Source: Streptomyces griseoruber
GTDB lineage: Bacteria > Actinomycetota > Actinomycetes > Streptomycetales > Streptomycetaceae
Assembly: GCF_001514205.1 (NCBI RefSeq)
Contig: NZ_KQ948775.1
Coordinates: 233,891-297,890, forward strand
Direction of reading: 5' to 3'
Length of the DNA: 64,000 nucleotides
A program made the position numbers and the translations under genes. How positions within the stretch are numbered: the stretch's first letter is position 1; every line of letters starts with the position of its first letter. Below, piece after piece: positions 35,735 through 44,189 of this stretch. Below the pieces are notes generated by a model. The model worked only from the letters and a program-made list of their open reading frames with translations. It did not search any database and was not told where the DNA came from.

Positions 35735-37078
35735 TCACGCCATCCAGCGGTCGGGCCGGGCGTCCCGTCGGCCGGTGCGGGACCGCTCGGCCTGGGCGCG
35801 GAGCAGCTCCGCGGCCTCCTGAGCGTCCCTCAGACGGGCCGTGACGGTCTTGTCGGCCCCCGTGTCCACATGGACGGCGGCGAGCCGCCACAGCCGCTGC
35901 CAGGGGCCCTGAGTCAGCCGTACGCTCTGGACCTTGGCGTGGGGCACGAGGGCCAGGCTGCGATGCAGCAGTCCGTGCCGGCTGGCGAACACGGCGTCGG
36001 TGACGGCGATTCCGTCACCCCGCCACCACAGCGGCACGCACCGCCCGGCCCGGCGCGGCGGGCGCGACAGCGAGGCCGCCGCCGGCACGGTCACCCCGGG
36101 CAGCACGCGCGCGACGACGGCCTCCGCGACCGCGCGCGGGGCGACCGGCACGAGCACGGAGTTGGCCGAGCCCGCCACGGCCAGCTCGACGCGCACCCAG
36201 TCGCGGCGCCGCCACAGCAGCGGCTGGACGATCCGCACGGTCTGCACCCGCCCCGGCGGCACCGTCTCGTGCGTACGGTCCAGCAGCCCCCGGTCGATGC
36301 GCAGGCCGTCCGGGGACTCGGCGACCGTCCAGTCGTACTCGCCCACGAACCGCCCGGCGCTGCGCGCGCCCGCCGCGCCGAGCAGCGGCAGGCCGGTCGC
36401 GAGGACCGTCACCACGCTGTGGGTGAGCAGCCACAGGACGGGCGGCACGACCAGGGCGACGGCGACGGCGCCCCAGGCCGAACCGGTCAGCACCAGCGCG
36501 ATCACCAGCTCGCGCGCGGGGACGCGCAGCAGCTCGCGCGCGGGCGCCTCGCCGACCTCGTGCGCCGTCTCGGGGGCGAAACCCGCCGCCCGCGCGAGCA
36601 GTTCGGCCCGCAACGCGCGTGCCTCGTCCTCGCCGAGGAAGGCGAGTTCGTCCTTCTTCTCGGCGCCGACGACATCGAGCCGCAGTTTCGCCACGCCCGC
36701 TATCCGGGCGAGCAGCGGCTGGGTCACGTCGATCGCCTGGATGCGCTCCAGACGGATGTGCGCGGTGCGCCGGAACAGCAGGCCGGTGCGGATGCGCAGT
36801 TCGCTCTCGGTCACCGCGAAGTGGGTGAACCACCAGCTCAGGAAGCCGTACGCGGCGGACGCCGGGACCAGGACGGCGAGCGCGATCAGCAGGGTCGTCG
36901 TGGTCAGCCGGGTGAGCTGCTCCTGTGCCTGGTTGGGGTCGTGCACCGCCCAGCCGACGAGCACCGCGACCGGGGCCCAGGCGCGCCGGAACGGCGTGAC
37001 GGGGTGCAGCCGGCGCTCGGCGACGGCCGGCCGCACCGCCGCCACGGGGACGTCGTCCTCGAGGCCCTGGGCGGTCAC
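35735..37078 (-). CDS. PH (bPH2) domain membrane protein, YdbT-like
   Basis: The protein has 447 residues from a GTG overlapping the stop of the upstream PH gene (GTGA). Paired membrane helices (APVAVLVGWAV; TTLLIALAVLVPASAAYGFL; AWGAVAVALVVPPVLWLLTH) are interleaved with three bacterial PH-type segments (RIRTGLLFRRTAHIRLERIQ; GLRIDRGLLDRTHETVPPGR; VFASRHGLLHRSLALVPHAK). YdbS/YdbT pairs occur widely; YdbST confers resistance to some bacteriocins in Bacillus. The exact role is unknown. Confidence 0.87.
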   Translation of the reverse strand: MTAQGLEDDVPVAAVRPAVAERRLHPVTPFRRAWAPVAVLVGWAVHDPNQAQEQLTRLTTTTLLIALAVLVPASAAYGFLSWWFTHFAVTESELRIRTGLLFRRTAHIRLERIQAIDVTQPLLARIAGVAKLRLDVVGAEKKDELAFLGEDEARALRAELLARAAGFAPETAHEVGEAPARELLRVPARELVIALVLTGSAWGAVAVALVVPPVLWLLTHSVVTVLATGLPLLGAAGARSAGRFVGEYDWTVAESPDGLRIDRGLLDRTHETVPPGRVQTVRIVQPLLWRRRDWVRVELAVAGSANSVLVPVAPRAVAEAVVARVLPGVTVPAAASLSRPPRRAGRCVPLWWRGDGIAVTDAVFASRHGLLHRSLALVPHAKVQSVRLTQGPWQRLWRLAAVHVDTGADKTVTARLRDAQEAAELLRAQAERSRTGRRDARPDRWMA

Positions 37079-37599
37079 AGGCCCGCCGATCGGGCCTGGC
37101 CGAGCTGGGTGAGCCGGTCGCGCAGCCGTTCCGCCTCGGCCGGGTCGAGACCCGGGATCGTCGCGTCGGTGGCGGCGGCCGCGGTGTGGAGCTGGACGCT
37201 GGCGAGCCCGAAGTGCCGTTCGACGGGCCCGGAGGTCACCTCGACCAGCTGCATGCGGCCGTACGGCACGACGGTCTCCTCGCGCCACAGCACGCCCCGG
37301 CTGATCAGCAGGTCGTCGGCGCGCTCGGCGTACCGCCAGGAGCGCCAGTTGCGGCCGAGGAGCACCCAGCCCCAGCCGGTCCCGGCCAGCGGCAGCAGCG
37401 CGAACGCGGCCCAGGAGGGGCCGACGCACAGGCCGAGCACCAGCCCGACGGCGACAGCCGCGAGCCCGAGCCACACCACCAGCAGCAGCCGTCGCATCCG
37501 CAGCAGCCCCGGCGGCAGCCCGGTCCACACCGGAGGGGCCCAGCTGGTCCCCGCTCCGGCCTCGGTCGTCCTGGCGCCCCCTGGGCTCCCCGTTTCCAT
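37075..37599 (-). CDS. PH (bPH2) domain membrane protein, YdbS-like
   Basis: The protein has 174 residues: two adjacent membrane helices (LLLVVWLGLAAVAVGLVLGL; AAFALLPLAGTGWGWVLLG), then one bPH2 unit (LLISRGVLWREETVVPYGRM, HFGLASVQLHTAAAATDATI). It is translated with the larger YdbT-like gene. The ATG lies 6 bases after TACGCT and lacks a ribosome binding site, so the pair is probably leaderless. It is divergent from nuoD with only 32 bases between the starts. Confidence 0.87.
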   Translation of the reverse strand: METGSPGGARTTEAGAGTSWAPPVWTGLPPGLLRMRRLLLVVWLGLAAVAVGLVLGLCVGPSWAAFALLPLAGTGWGWVLLGRNWRSWRYAERADDLLISRGVLWREETVVPYGRMQLVEVTSGPVERHFGLASVQLHTAAAATDATIPGLDPAEAERLRDRLTQLGQARSAGL

Positions 37600-37631
37600 A
37601 CCGCCAGCGTACGTAGGGGAGACTGGATGCC

Positions 37632-38783
37632 ATGACTCCTACGACGGAGACCACGGTCGGGATCGGCGGCGCCGCGGAGAGCACCGACATGGTGCTCAAC
37701 ATCGGCCCCCAGCATCCCTCCACGCACGGCGTGCTGCGGCTGAAGCTGGTGCTGGACGGCGAGCGCATCCGGCACGCCGAGCCGGTGATCGGCTATATGC
37801 ACCGGGGCGCGGAGAAGCTGTTCGAGGCGCGCGACTACCGGCAGATCGTCATGCTGGCCAACCGCCACGACTGGCTGTCGGCGTTCTCGAACGAGCTGGG
37901 CGTGGTCCTCGCGGTGGAGCGGATGCTCGGTATGGAGGTCCCCGGGCGCGCGGTCTGGACGCGCACGCTGCTCGCGGAGCTGAACCGGGTGCTCAACCAC
38001 CTGATGTTCCTGGGGTCGTACCCGCTGGAACTGGGCGGCATCACGCCGGTCTTCTACGCGTTCCGCGAGCGCGAGGTGCTCCAGAACGTGATGGAGGAGG
38101 TCTCCGGCGGGCGGATGCACTACATGTTCAACCGGGTCGGCGGCCTCAAGGAGGACCTGCCGGCCGGCTGGGCGTCCCGCGCGCGCGGCGCCGTCGCCGC
38201 CGTCCGCTCGCGCATGGACGTCTTCGACGACCTCGTCCTCGGCAACGAGATCTTCCGGGGGCGCACCCGCGCGGTGGGCGTGCTCTCGGCGGAGGCCGTG
38301 CACGCGTACGGCGTGAGCGGGCCGATCGCGCGCGCCTCGGGCGTCGACTTCGACCTGCGCCGCGACGAGCCCTACCTCGCCTACGGGGAGCTCCAGGACG
38401 TCCTGAAGGTGGTGACCCGCGAGGAGGGCGACTGTCTCGCCCGCTTCGAGTGCCTGCTCGCGCAGACCCACAACGCGCTCGACCTCGCGGACGCCTGCCT
38501 GGACCGGCTGGCCGAGCTGCCGCCCGGCCCGATCAACCAGCGGCTCCCCAAGGTCCTCAAGGCACCCGAGGGGCACACGTACGCGTGGACCGAGAACCCC
38601 CTCGGTATCAACGGCTACTACCTCGTCAGCAAGGGCGAGAAGACGCCGTACCGCCTGAAGCTGCGCTCGGCCTCCTACAACAACATCCAGGCCCTCACCG
38701 AGCTGCTGCCGGGCACCCTGGTCGCGGACATGGTGGCCATCCTGGGGTCGATGTTCTTCGTGGTCGGAGACATCGACAAGTAG
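37632..38783 (+). CDS. nuoD2: Orphan NADH-quinone oxidoreductase subunit D (49-kDa) homologue
   Basis: The protein has 383 residues, slightly short of typical NuoD. Family motifs are MVLNIGPQHPSTHGVLRLKL, IGYMHRGAEKLFE, MFLGSYPLELGGITPVFYAF, FNRVGGLKEDLP and NPLGINGYYLVSKGEKTPYR. NuoD forms part of the quinone site of complex I. No other nuo gene is in the window, so it is an orphan copy; whether it joins complex I or a partial complex is unknown. GGGGAG lies 10 bases upstream. The next gene, leftward, encodes a MidA/NDUFAF7-type methyltransferase whose eukaryotic relative modifies this very subunit. Confidence 0.9.
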   Translation: MTPTTETTVGIGGAAESTDMVLNIGPQHPSTHGVLRLKLVLDGERIRHAEPVIGYMHRGAEKLFEARDYRQIVMLANRHDWLSAFSNELGVVLAVERMLGMEVPGRAVWTRTLLAELNRVLNHLMFLGSYPLELGGITPVFYAFREREVLQNVMEEVSGGRMHYMFNRVGGLKEDLPAGWASRARGAVAAVRSRMDVFDDLVLGNEIFRGRTRAVGVLSAEAVHAYGVSGPIARASGVDFDLRRDEPYLAYGELQDVLKVVTREEGDCLARFECLLAQTHNALDLADACLDRLAELPPGPINQRLPKVLKAPEGHTYAWTENPLGINGYYLVSKGEKTPYRLKLRSASYNNIQALTELLPGTLVADMVAILGSMFFVVGDIDK

Positions 38784-38817
38784 GGCCACGCAAGGCTCGG
38801 GGGGCGACGGGCGGAGG

Positions 38818-39831
38818 TCAGCGGATCGGGTCCGGAATTCCAACCGACTGGAGCAGCCAGCCGAAGTCGCCGAGTCCGCCCGGTGCGGTGAGTTCGGCCG
38901 CCTCCCCGGCGCCCGCGAGGGCGCGGACGTAGGCGGCGGGGTCGGTGGAGGCGAGCGCGAGCGGGGGGCGCGCGCCCGTGAGGCCCAGGGTGTGCAGGGC
39001 GGCGCGCTGGGTGAGCAGCCGGGCGCCCGGGAGCGCGCACGCGTCCAGCGCCACATGTGCCGTGATGTCGCACGAGCCGTCCGGCACGGGTGCCGTCCCG
39101 CGTCCTTCCCGGAAGCCGGTGAGCGTGCCGAACAGGGGGCGGGCGTCCGCCGTGTGGGCGTAGTCCACGGCCACCGCGAGCCCGCGCGCGACGGACGAGA
39201 CGGCGGACGCCCAGGCCGTGTCCCGGGGCAGCCCGATCTCCGCCCGCAGCCCCGGCTCGTCCGGCAGCGGCCACCAGCGCGCCAGCCATTCCGCCTCCGC
39301 ACCGGACACCGGCTCCCCGAGCCGCTCGGTGCCGTCTGGCCCTACGAGGACCAGCCGGGGCACGCCCGCGGGGTCGACCTCCGCCACCTCCACCGGCACG
39401 TTGTCGAGCCACTCGTTGGCGAACAGCAGCCCGGTGACGCCGGGCGGGGGCTCCGCCCGCCACGCGATCCGGGCATCGAGTCCTGCCGGGCGGCCGGCGA
39501 GCTCGACGGCGTACGCGCGCGTACGGTCCGCCACCTCGGCGGGGAGCGCGGCGAGCACACCGGTGACGAGTTCGCCCCGGCCGGCGGCCAGGTCGACGAA
39601 GTCGAGGCGCTCGGGCCGCCCCAGCGCCTCGTCGACCCGGCACAGCAGCCGGGCGACGGCGAGGGCGAAGAGGGGCGAGGCGTGCACGGACGTACGGAAG
39701 TGGCCTGCGGGGCCCTCCTGCCGCAGATAGAAGCCGCCCGGCCCGTAGAGGGCGGCCCGGGTCGCGGCCCGCCACCCGCGCCAGCCGCCGGGGCCGCCGG
39801 GGCCTTCGGGGGCGCTCACTTCGTCCGTCAT
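38818..39831 (-). CDS. MidA/NDUFAF7-type SAM-dependent methyltransferase
   Basis: The protein has 337 residues. The family shows the N-terminal GPGGFYLRQEGPAGHFRTSV, HASPLFALAVARLL, a SAM motif I FVDLAAGRGELVTGVLAALP, and the characteristic LLFANEWLDNVPVEVAEVD. In mitochondria NDUFAF7 methylates an arginine of NDUFS2, the NuoD homologue, during complex I assembly. Convergence on an orphan nuoD supports a similar role here. The ATG lies 6 bases after TAGTCT without a ribosome binding site, so it is probably leaderless. Confidence 0.88.
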   Translation of the reverse strand: MTDEVSAPEGPGGPGGWRGWRAATRAALYGPGGFYLRQEGPAGHFRTSVHASPLFALAVARLLCRVDEALGRPERLDFVDLAAGRGELVTGVLAALPAEVADRTRAYAVELAGRPAGLDARIAWRAEPPPGVTGLLFANEWLDNVPVEVAEVDPAGVPRLVLVGPDGTERLGEPVSGAEAEWLARWWPLPDEPGLRAEIGLPRDTAWASAVSSVARGLAVAVDYAHTADARPLFGTLTGFREGRGTAPVPDGSCDITAHVALDACALPGARLLTQRAALHTLGLTGARPPLALASTDPAAYVRALAGAGEAAELTAPGGLGDFGWLLQSVGIPDPIR

Positions 39832-39949
39832 CCGGTCAGACTAGGCGTACAGCTGATCACAGCCTCCACCTTGCGGAGTATGCGCGCCGGGACCGGATCG
39901 GTCCTTCGGTTGACCCCCGCACACACGGCACGTCCCTACGCTGGGTTAC

Positions 39950-41152
39950 GTGCAGCGCCTCTATGACTTCCTCCGCAGACACCCGACCGGGGTGGACGGC
40001 TTCTGGGCCGTCGTCCTGTTCGGGATCACCGCGGCTGCCGGAACCGCGGGTCAGGACCGGGGCGGCACCGACTCCGCGGCGTTGCTCGTGCCGGTCGTCT
40101 TCCTCCTGTGCCTGGTCATCGCGCTGCGCCGGCTCATGCCCGAGAAGATGCTGGTGCTGGCCGCCGCGCTCGGCCTGGCCCAGCTCGTGCTGAACGTCGG
40201 GGTCACGGCCGCCGACTTCGCCCTGCTGGTGATCGTCTACACGGTCGCCGCCACCGGCGCCCGCTGGGCCTCCCGGCTCGCCCTGGCCATGGCCCTGAGC
40301 GCGGCCACCCTGGCCCAGGTGCGCTGGCCGCACGAGCACGCGAGCGTGCCGGGCCAGTTCGCGGTCATCGTCTTCCAGACCGTGCCGTTCGCCCTCGCCT
40401 GGGTGCTCGGCGACTCGATACGCACCCGGCGCGCGTACTTCGCGCAGCTGGAGGAGCGCAACGCCCGGCTGGAGAAGGAGCGCGAGGCGCAGGCCAAGGT
40501 CGCGGTCGCCGCCGAGCGCGCCCGGATCGCCCGGGAGCTGCACGACGTCGTCGCGCACAACGTCTCGGTGATGGTGGTGCAGGCCGACGGTGCCGCGTAC
40601 GTCCTCGACGCCGCGCCCGACCAGGCGAAGAAGGCCCTGGAGACGATCTCCTCCACCGGCCGGCAGGCCCTCGCGGAGATGCGCCGGCTGCTGGGCGTGC
40701 TGCGCACGGGGGAGCACCAGGAGGTCGGGGAGTACGTTCCGCAGCCGGACGTGGAGCAGATCGAGGACCTCGTCCAGCAGTGCCGCGGCTCGGGACTTCC
40801 GGTCGACTTCAAGATCGAGGGCACCCCGCGGCCGCTGCCCAGCGGCGTCGAGCTCACCGCGTACCGGATCGTGCAGGAGGCGCTGACGAACACGCGCAAG
40901 CACGGCGGGCCCAACGCGGGCGCGAGCGTACGGCTGGTCTACTTCGACGACGGTCTCGGGCTGCTCGTCGAGGACGACGGCAAGGGCGCCCCGCACGAGC
41001 TGTACGAGGAGGGCGGCGCCGACGGACAGGGCCACGGCCTGATCGGCATGCGGGAGCGGGTCGGTATGGTCGGCGGCACGCTGGACGCGGGCCCGCGCCC
41101 GGGCGGAGGATTCCGCATCAGCGTCCTGCTCCCGCTCAAACCGGCGCATTGA
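39950..41152 (+). CDS. Sensor histidine kinase, NarL/DesK class
   Basis: The protein has 400 residues. Five hydrophobic segments fill the first 150 residues (FWAVVLFGITAAAGTAG; LLVPVVFLLCLVIAL; FAVIVFQTVPFALAWVLG), so it probably senses in the membrane. A HisKA_3 domain follows with the phospho-accepting histidine in RARIARELHDVVAHNVSVMV, then an HATPase (TAYRIVQEALTNTRKHG; GHGLIGMRERVGMVGG). The GTG lies 7 bases after TACGCT with no ribosome binding site. It is paired with the following response regulator. Confidence 0.93.
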   Translation: MQRLYDFLRRHPTGVDGFWAVVLFGITAAAGTAGQDRGGTDSAALLVPVVFLLCLVIALRRLMPEKMLVLAAALGLAQLVLNVGVTAADFALLVIVYTVAATGARWASRLALAMALSAATLAQVRWPHEHASVPGQFAVIVFQTVPFALAWVLGDSIRTRRAYFAQLEERNARLEKEREAQAKVAVAAERARIARELHDVVAHNVSVMVVQADGAAYVLDAAPDQAKKALETISSTGRQALAEMRRLLGVLRTGEHQEVGEYVPQPDVEQIEDLVQQCRGSGLPVDFKIEGTPRPLPSGVELTAYRIVQEALTNTRKHGGPNAGASVRLVYFDDGLGLLVEDDGKGAPHELYEEGGADGQGHGLIGMRERVGMVGGTLDAGPRPGGGFRISVLLPLKPAH

Positions 41153-41233
41153 CGCCGGCGCACGCCCTTCGTTGACACCTGTCACGCCCCCGCCCTCCCC
41201 CGCACAGAGACCCGACCCACGGAAGAGGACCCG

Positions 41234-41905
41234 ATGACGATCCGCGTGATGCTCGTCGACGACCAGGTGCTGCTGCGCACCGGGTTCCGGATGGTGCTCG
41301 CCGCCCAGCCGGACATGGAGGTCGTGGCGGAGGCGGGCGACGGCGTCGAGGCCCTTCAGGTGGTGCGCTCCACGGCCGTGGACGTCGTCCTGATGGACGT
41401 CCGCATGCCGAAGCTGGACGGGGTCGAGGCCACCCGGCGGATCTGCGCGGAGCCCGAACCGCCGAAGGTGCTGATCCTGACCACCTTCGACCTGGACGAG
41501 TACGCGTTCTCCGGGCTGAAGGCGGGCGCCTCCGGCTTCATGCTGAAGGACGTGCCGCCCGGGGAGCTGCTCGCCGCGATCCGCTCCGTGCACAGCGGCG
41601 ACGCCGTGGTCGCGCCCTCCACCACGCGCCGTCTCCTCGACCGGTTCGCGCCGATGCTGCCCAGCACCGGCAAGGAACCCCGGCACAAGGGGCTGGAGCG
41701 GCTCACCGACCGTGAGCGCGAGGTGATGGTGCTGGTCGCGCAGGGGCTGTCCAACGGGGAGATCGCCGCCCGGCTGGTGCTGTCCGAGGCGACCGTGAAG
41801 ACCCATGTCGGCCGCATCCTGACCAAGCTGGGCCTGCGCGACCGGGTGCAGGTGGTGGTGCTGGCCTACGAGACGGGGCTGGTGCGGGCCGGCGGACACG
41901 GCTGA
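41234..41905 (+). CDS. LuxR/NarL-family response regulator
   Basis: The protein has 223 residues. The receiver domain has MLVDDQVLLRTGFRMVL, the phosphorylated aspartate in VDVVLMDVRMPKLDG and ILTTFDLDEYAFSGLKAGAS with the switch lysine in GFMLKDVPPGE. The C-terminal LuxR helix-turn-helix is LTDREREVMVLVAQGLSNGE, then ATVKTHVGRILTKLGLRDR. It is the cognate partner of the upstream kinase, 81 bases away, with GAGGA before the ATG. The input signal and regulon are unknown. Confidence 0.95.
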   Translation: MTIRVMLVDDQVLLRTGFRMVLAAQPDMEVVAEAGDGVEALQVVRSTAVDVVLMDVRMPKLDGVEATRRICAEPEPPKVLILTTFDLDEYAFSGLKAGASGFMLKDVPPGELLAAIRSVHSGDAVVAPSTTRRLLDRFAPMLPSTGKEPRHKGLERLTDREREVMVLVAQGLSNGEIAARLVLSEATVKTHVGRILTKLGLRDRVQVVVLAYETGLVRAGGHG

Positions 41906-41932
41906 CCGGGGCGGGGGCCGCCGGGTCGCCGG

Positions 41933-43039
41933 TCAGCGCAGGAGACCCTCCAGGAAGTCGCTGCCCAGCCGGGCCACCACCGTCACGTCCAGCTGGTGCA
42001 GGACGTACCGGCCGCGGCGGCGGGTGGTGATGAGCGAGGCCTTCTTGAGGACGCCGAGGTGGCGGGATATCTCGGGGGCCGTCATGCCCAGCGACTGGGC
42101 CATCTCGCTCGTGGTGTGGGCGCTGCGGGCCAGCAGCCGGCAGATCCGCATCCGGACGGGGTGGGAGAGCGCGGTGATGCGCAGCGTCAGCTGCTCGACC
42201 GAGGGCGGCGAGGCCAGCTCGGGGGAGCCGACCGGGTAGTGCAGGACCGGCTGCCAGCCGTACCGGTGCAGGACCATGAGATGTGGCCAGCCGAGGCTCG
42301 TCGGGATGAGCAGGAGCCCGCCGTCCGCCGTGGCGGTGCGGCCGTGGGCCATCTTGTCCACGGAGATCAGCGCCGCGCCCTCGTCCAGCGACACGGCGGA
42401 GGACACCGAGGTGAGCGCCTCCGCCAGGCCCTTGCGGCGCAGCAGATCCGTCTTGTGGCGGGCGTCGGCGGCGAGCGGGTGGCTCACCCGGGCCCACACG
42501 TCGGCGAAGAACGCCTCGTCGCAGTCCCGGAGGAACTGCCGCAGCCAGGCGCGCACCCCGGGCGGGTCGTCGAGCAGCCGCCGGGTGAAGTGCACCTGCC
42601 GGGGCCCGCGCGAGGCGGCCAGGTCCAGGGCGCGGCGGTGCTGGGCGGGGTCGGCGAGGACGTCGAGGCCCGGCGTGTCGTACCCGGGGGTGCACATGAA
42701 CTCCGTCGCGGCGTTCACGAACTGTTCGTCCGTCAGCTTGTCGAGGAGGTCCAGTTCCTCGGTGAGCGTGGCGCCGGGCAGGGCGTCACGGCCCGGGAGG
42801 CCGGCGTACGGCAGGAAGAGATCGGAGAACGTCGTCCGCCACAGGAAGTCGGCCTCGCACATCCGGTCGGCCAGATACGGGTCCAGGCGGGCGGTGACCC
42901 CGGTGACCCAGCCCTGCAGACCGGGGTGGTGTCCGGGCTCGGAGAGCGCGTGCAGGGCCATGCCGAGTTCGGCCAGGGGCGAGGGCACGACGGTGACCCG
43001 CTCCGGCCGCAGCCCCGTGATGTCGATGCAGACGCTCAT
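41933..43039 (-). CDS. ArsR-type winged-helix regulator with DUF5937 N-terminal domain
   Basis: The protein has 368 residues. The large N-terminal region (LAELGMALHALSEPGHHPGL, DRMCEADFLWRTTFSDLFLP) matches the DUF5937 type. The C-terminal winged helix is RITALSHPVRMRICRLLARS, then TSEMAQSLGMTAPEISRHLG and VLKKASLITTRRRGRYVLHQ. The start is uncertain: ATG at 43039 has a close GAGGG; GTG at 43054 would add five residues. A perfect 29-bp palindrome (43075-43103) just upstream is its likely operator. Ligand and other targets are unknown. Confidence 0.82.
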   Translation of the reverse strand: MSVCIDITGLRPERVTVVPSPLAELGMALHALSEPGHHPGLQGWVTGVTARLDPYLADRMCEADFLWRTTFSDLFLPYAGLPGRDALPGATLTEELDLLDKLTDEQFVNAATEFMCTPGYDTPGLDVLADPAQHRRALDLAASRGPRQVHFTRRLLDDPPGVRAWLRQFLRDCDEAFFADVWARVSHPLAADARHKTDLLRRKGLAEALTSVSSAVSLDEGAALISVDKMAHGRTATADGGLLLIPTSLGWPHLMVLHRYGWQPVLHYPVGSPELASPPSVEQLTLRITALSHPVRMRICRLLARSAHTTSEMAQSLGMTAPEISRHLGVLKKASLITTRRRGRYVLHQLDVTVVARLGSDFLEGLLR

Positions 43040-43074
43040 GCCCTCATGGTGCACCCGGCCACTGACAACGCGGC

Positions 43075-43103
43075 TCCCGATTGACGGCAGCCGTCAATCG
43101 GGA
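43075..43103. promoter_or_regulatory. Perfect 14-1-14 palindrome upstream of the ArsR-type gene
   Basis: TCCCGATTGACGGC-A-GCCGTCAATCGGGA is a perfect dyad with a one-base centre. It lies 36 bases before the ATG and includes TTGACG, a possible -35, in both orientations. It is a strong operator candidate for autoregulation. Confidence 0.75.
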
Positions 43104-43114
43104 CGGAGAGCGGG

Positions 43115-43157
43115 CATCGGGCGGGCATTGGACAAGCATCGGGCGGACATCGGGCGG
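43115..43157. repeat. Three copies of CATCGGGCGG
   Basis: The decamer occurs at 43115, 43137 and 43148 in the gap between the aldo/keto reductase stop and the ArsR-type gene. No function is evident. Confidence 0.7.
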
Positions 43158-43170
43158 GACACGGGCGGCG

Positions 43171-44157
43171 TCAGTTCACGCCGTCCAGCTTCGCGCGCTG
43201 CTCCGCCGTCAGCTCCAGGTCGACCGCCGCGAGGCTATCGTTCAGTTGTTCGATCGATGAGGCGCCGACCAGCGGCAGGATCGGGATGTCGCCGCCGAGC
43301 AGCCAGGACAGGACGACCTGGTTGACGCTCGCGCCGGTCTCCTCGGCCACCTCGCGCACCGCCTGGAGGCGGGGCCGGGTGCCCGCGTGCTCGAAGCCGG
43401 GGCCGAGCGGCTTGTCGTCGCGGACGTACGCCCCCGACAGCAGCGGGGAGTAGGCGACCTGGGTGAGGGAGGGGTGGGCGCGGACATAGCTGAGCAGGTC
43501 GGCGCTGACCAGGCCCTGGTTGCCGTCGGGCGAGCGCAGGCTCGGGAGGTCGGCGCGCTGGCGGAGGTAGCTGTGGTGGTGCTGGAGGACCTCGTAGCCG
43601 GGCAGGCCGGCCGCCCTGGCGAGGTTGCGGGCGGCCTCGATCCGCCAGGCCCAGTGGTTGCTCGCGCCGAGCAGGCCGACGACACCGTCGGCGACGACCT
43701 CGCCGAAGCCCCGGACGGTCTCCTCCAGGGGCGTCTTCTCGTCCATGATGTGCGCGTACAGCAGGTGGATGCGCTCGATGCCGAGCCGGTCCCGGCTGCG
43801 CTCGGCGGATTCCCGGATGGTCTTGGCCGAGAGTCCCTCGACGTCGAGGCTGAAGCCGCGCGACGGGGCGTTCGGGCGGGCACCGAGTTTCGTGGCGACG
43901 GTGATCCCGTCACCGACGCCCCGGCTGCGGATCCAGCGGCCGAGCAGTTCCTCGCTCTCGCCGCCCTGGGTGCCGTCGACCCAGAAGGCATAGTTGTCGG
44001 ACGTGTCGATGAAGGTGCCGCCGGCCTCGACGAAACGGTCGAGAAGGGCGAAGGAGGTCGCTTCGTCGGTCACCGTCCCGAAGAGCATGGAGCCGAGGCT
44101 CAGGACACTCACCTCACGGCGGGTGGCCGGGTCGCTGCCGATGACGCGGTATTTCAT
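43171..44157 (-). CDS. Aldo/keto reductase
   Basis: The protein has 328 residues with a TIM-barrel AKR pattern: SVLSLGSMLFGTVTDEATSF, the catalytic aspartate/tyrosine region GGTFIDTSDNYAFW, lysine in VATKLGARPN, RIHLLYAHIMDEKTPLEET and QVVLSWLLGGDIPILPLVGA. It reduces a carbonyl with NADPH; the substrate is unknown. GAGGA precedes the ATG. It lies in a short accessory stretch with a type II thioesterase, so a link to secondary metabolism is possible. Confidence 0.88.
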   Translation of the reverse strand: MKYRVIGSDPATRREVSVLSLGSMLFGTVTDEATSFALLDRFVEAGGTFIDTSDNYAFWVDGTQGGESEELLGRWIRSRGVGDGITVATKLGARPNAPSRGFSLDVEGLSAKTIRESAERSRDRLGIERIHLLYAHIMDEKTPLEETVRGFGEVVADGVVGLLGASNHWAWRIEAARNLARAAGLPGYEVLQHHHSYLRQRADLPSLRSPDGNQGLVSADLLSYVRAHPSLTQVAYSPLLSGAYVRDDKPLGPGFEHAGTRPRLQAVREVAEETGASVNQVVLSWLLGGDIPILPLVGASSIEQLNDSLAAVDLELTAEQRAKLDGVN

Positions 44158-44189
44158 GAGAGTCCTCTTCGGGGAATCCGGGCAATCGG

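Noticed and set aside
35870..38932. Thousand-codon rightward open frame across the PH-domain genes and nuoD
   Set aside because: It is the shadow of three real genes; composition is Arg/Pro/Gly-rich with no conserved motif.
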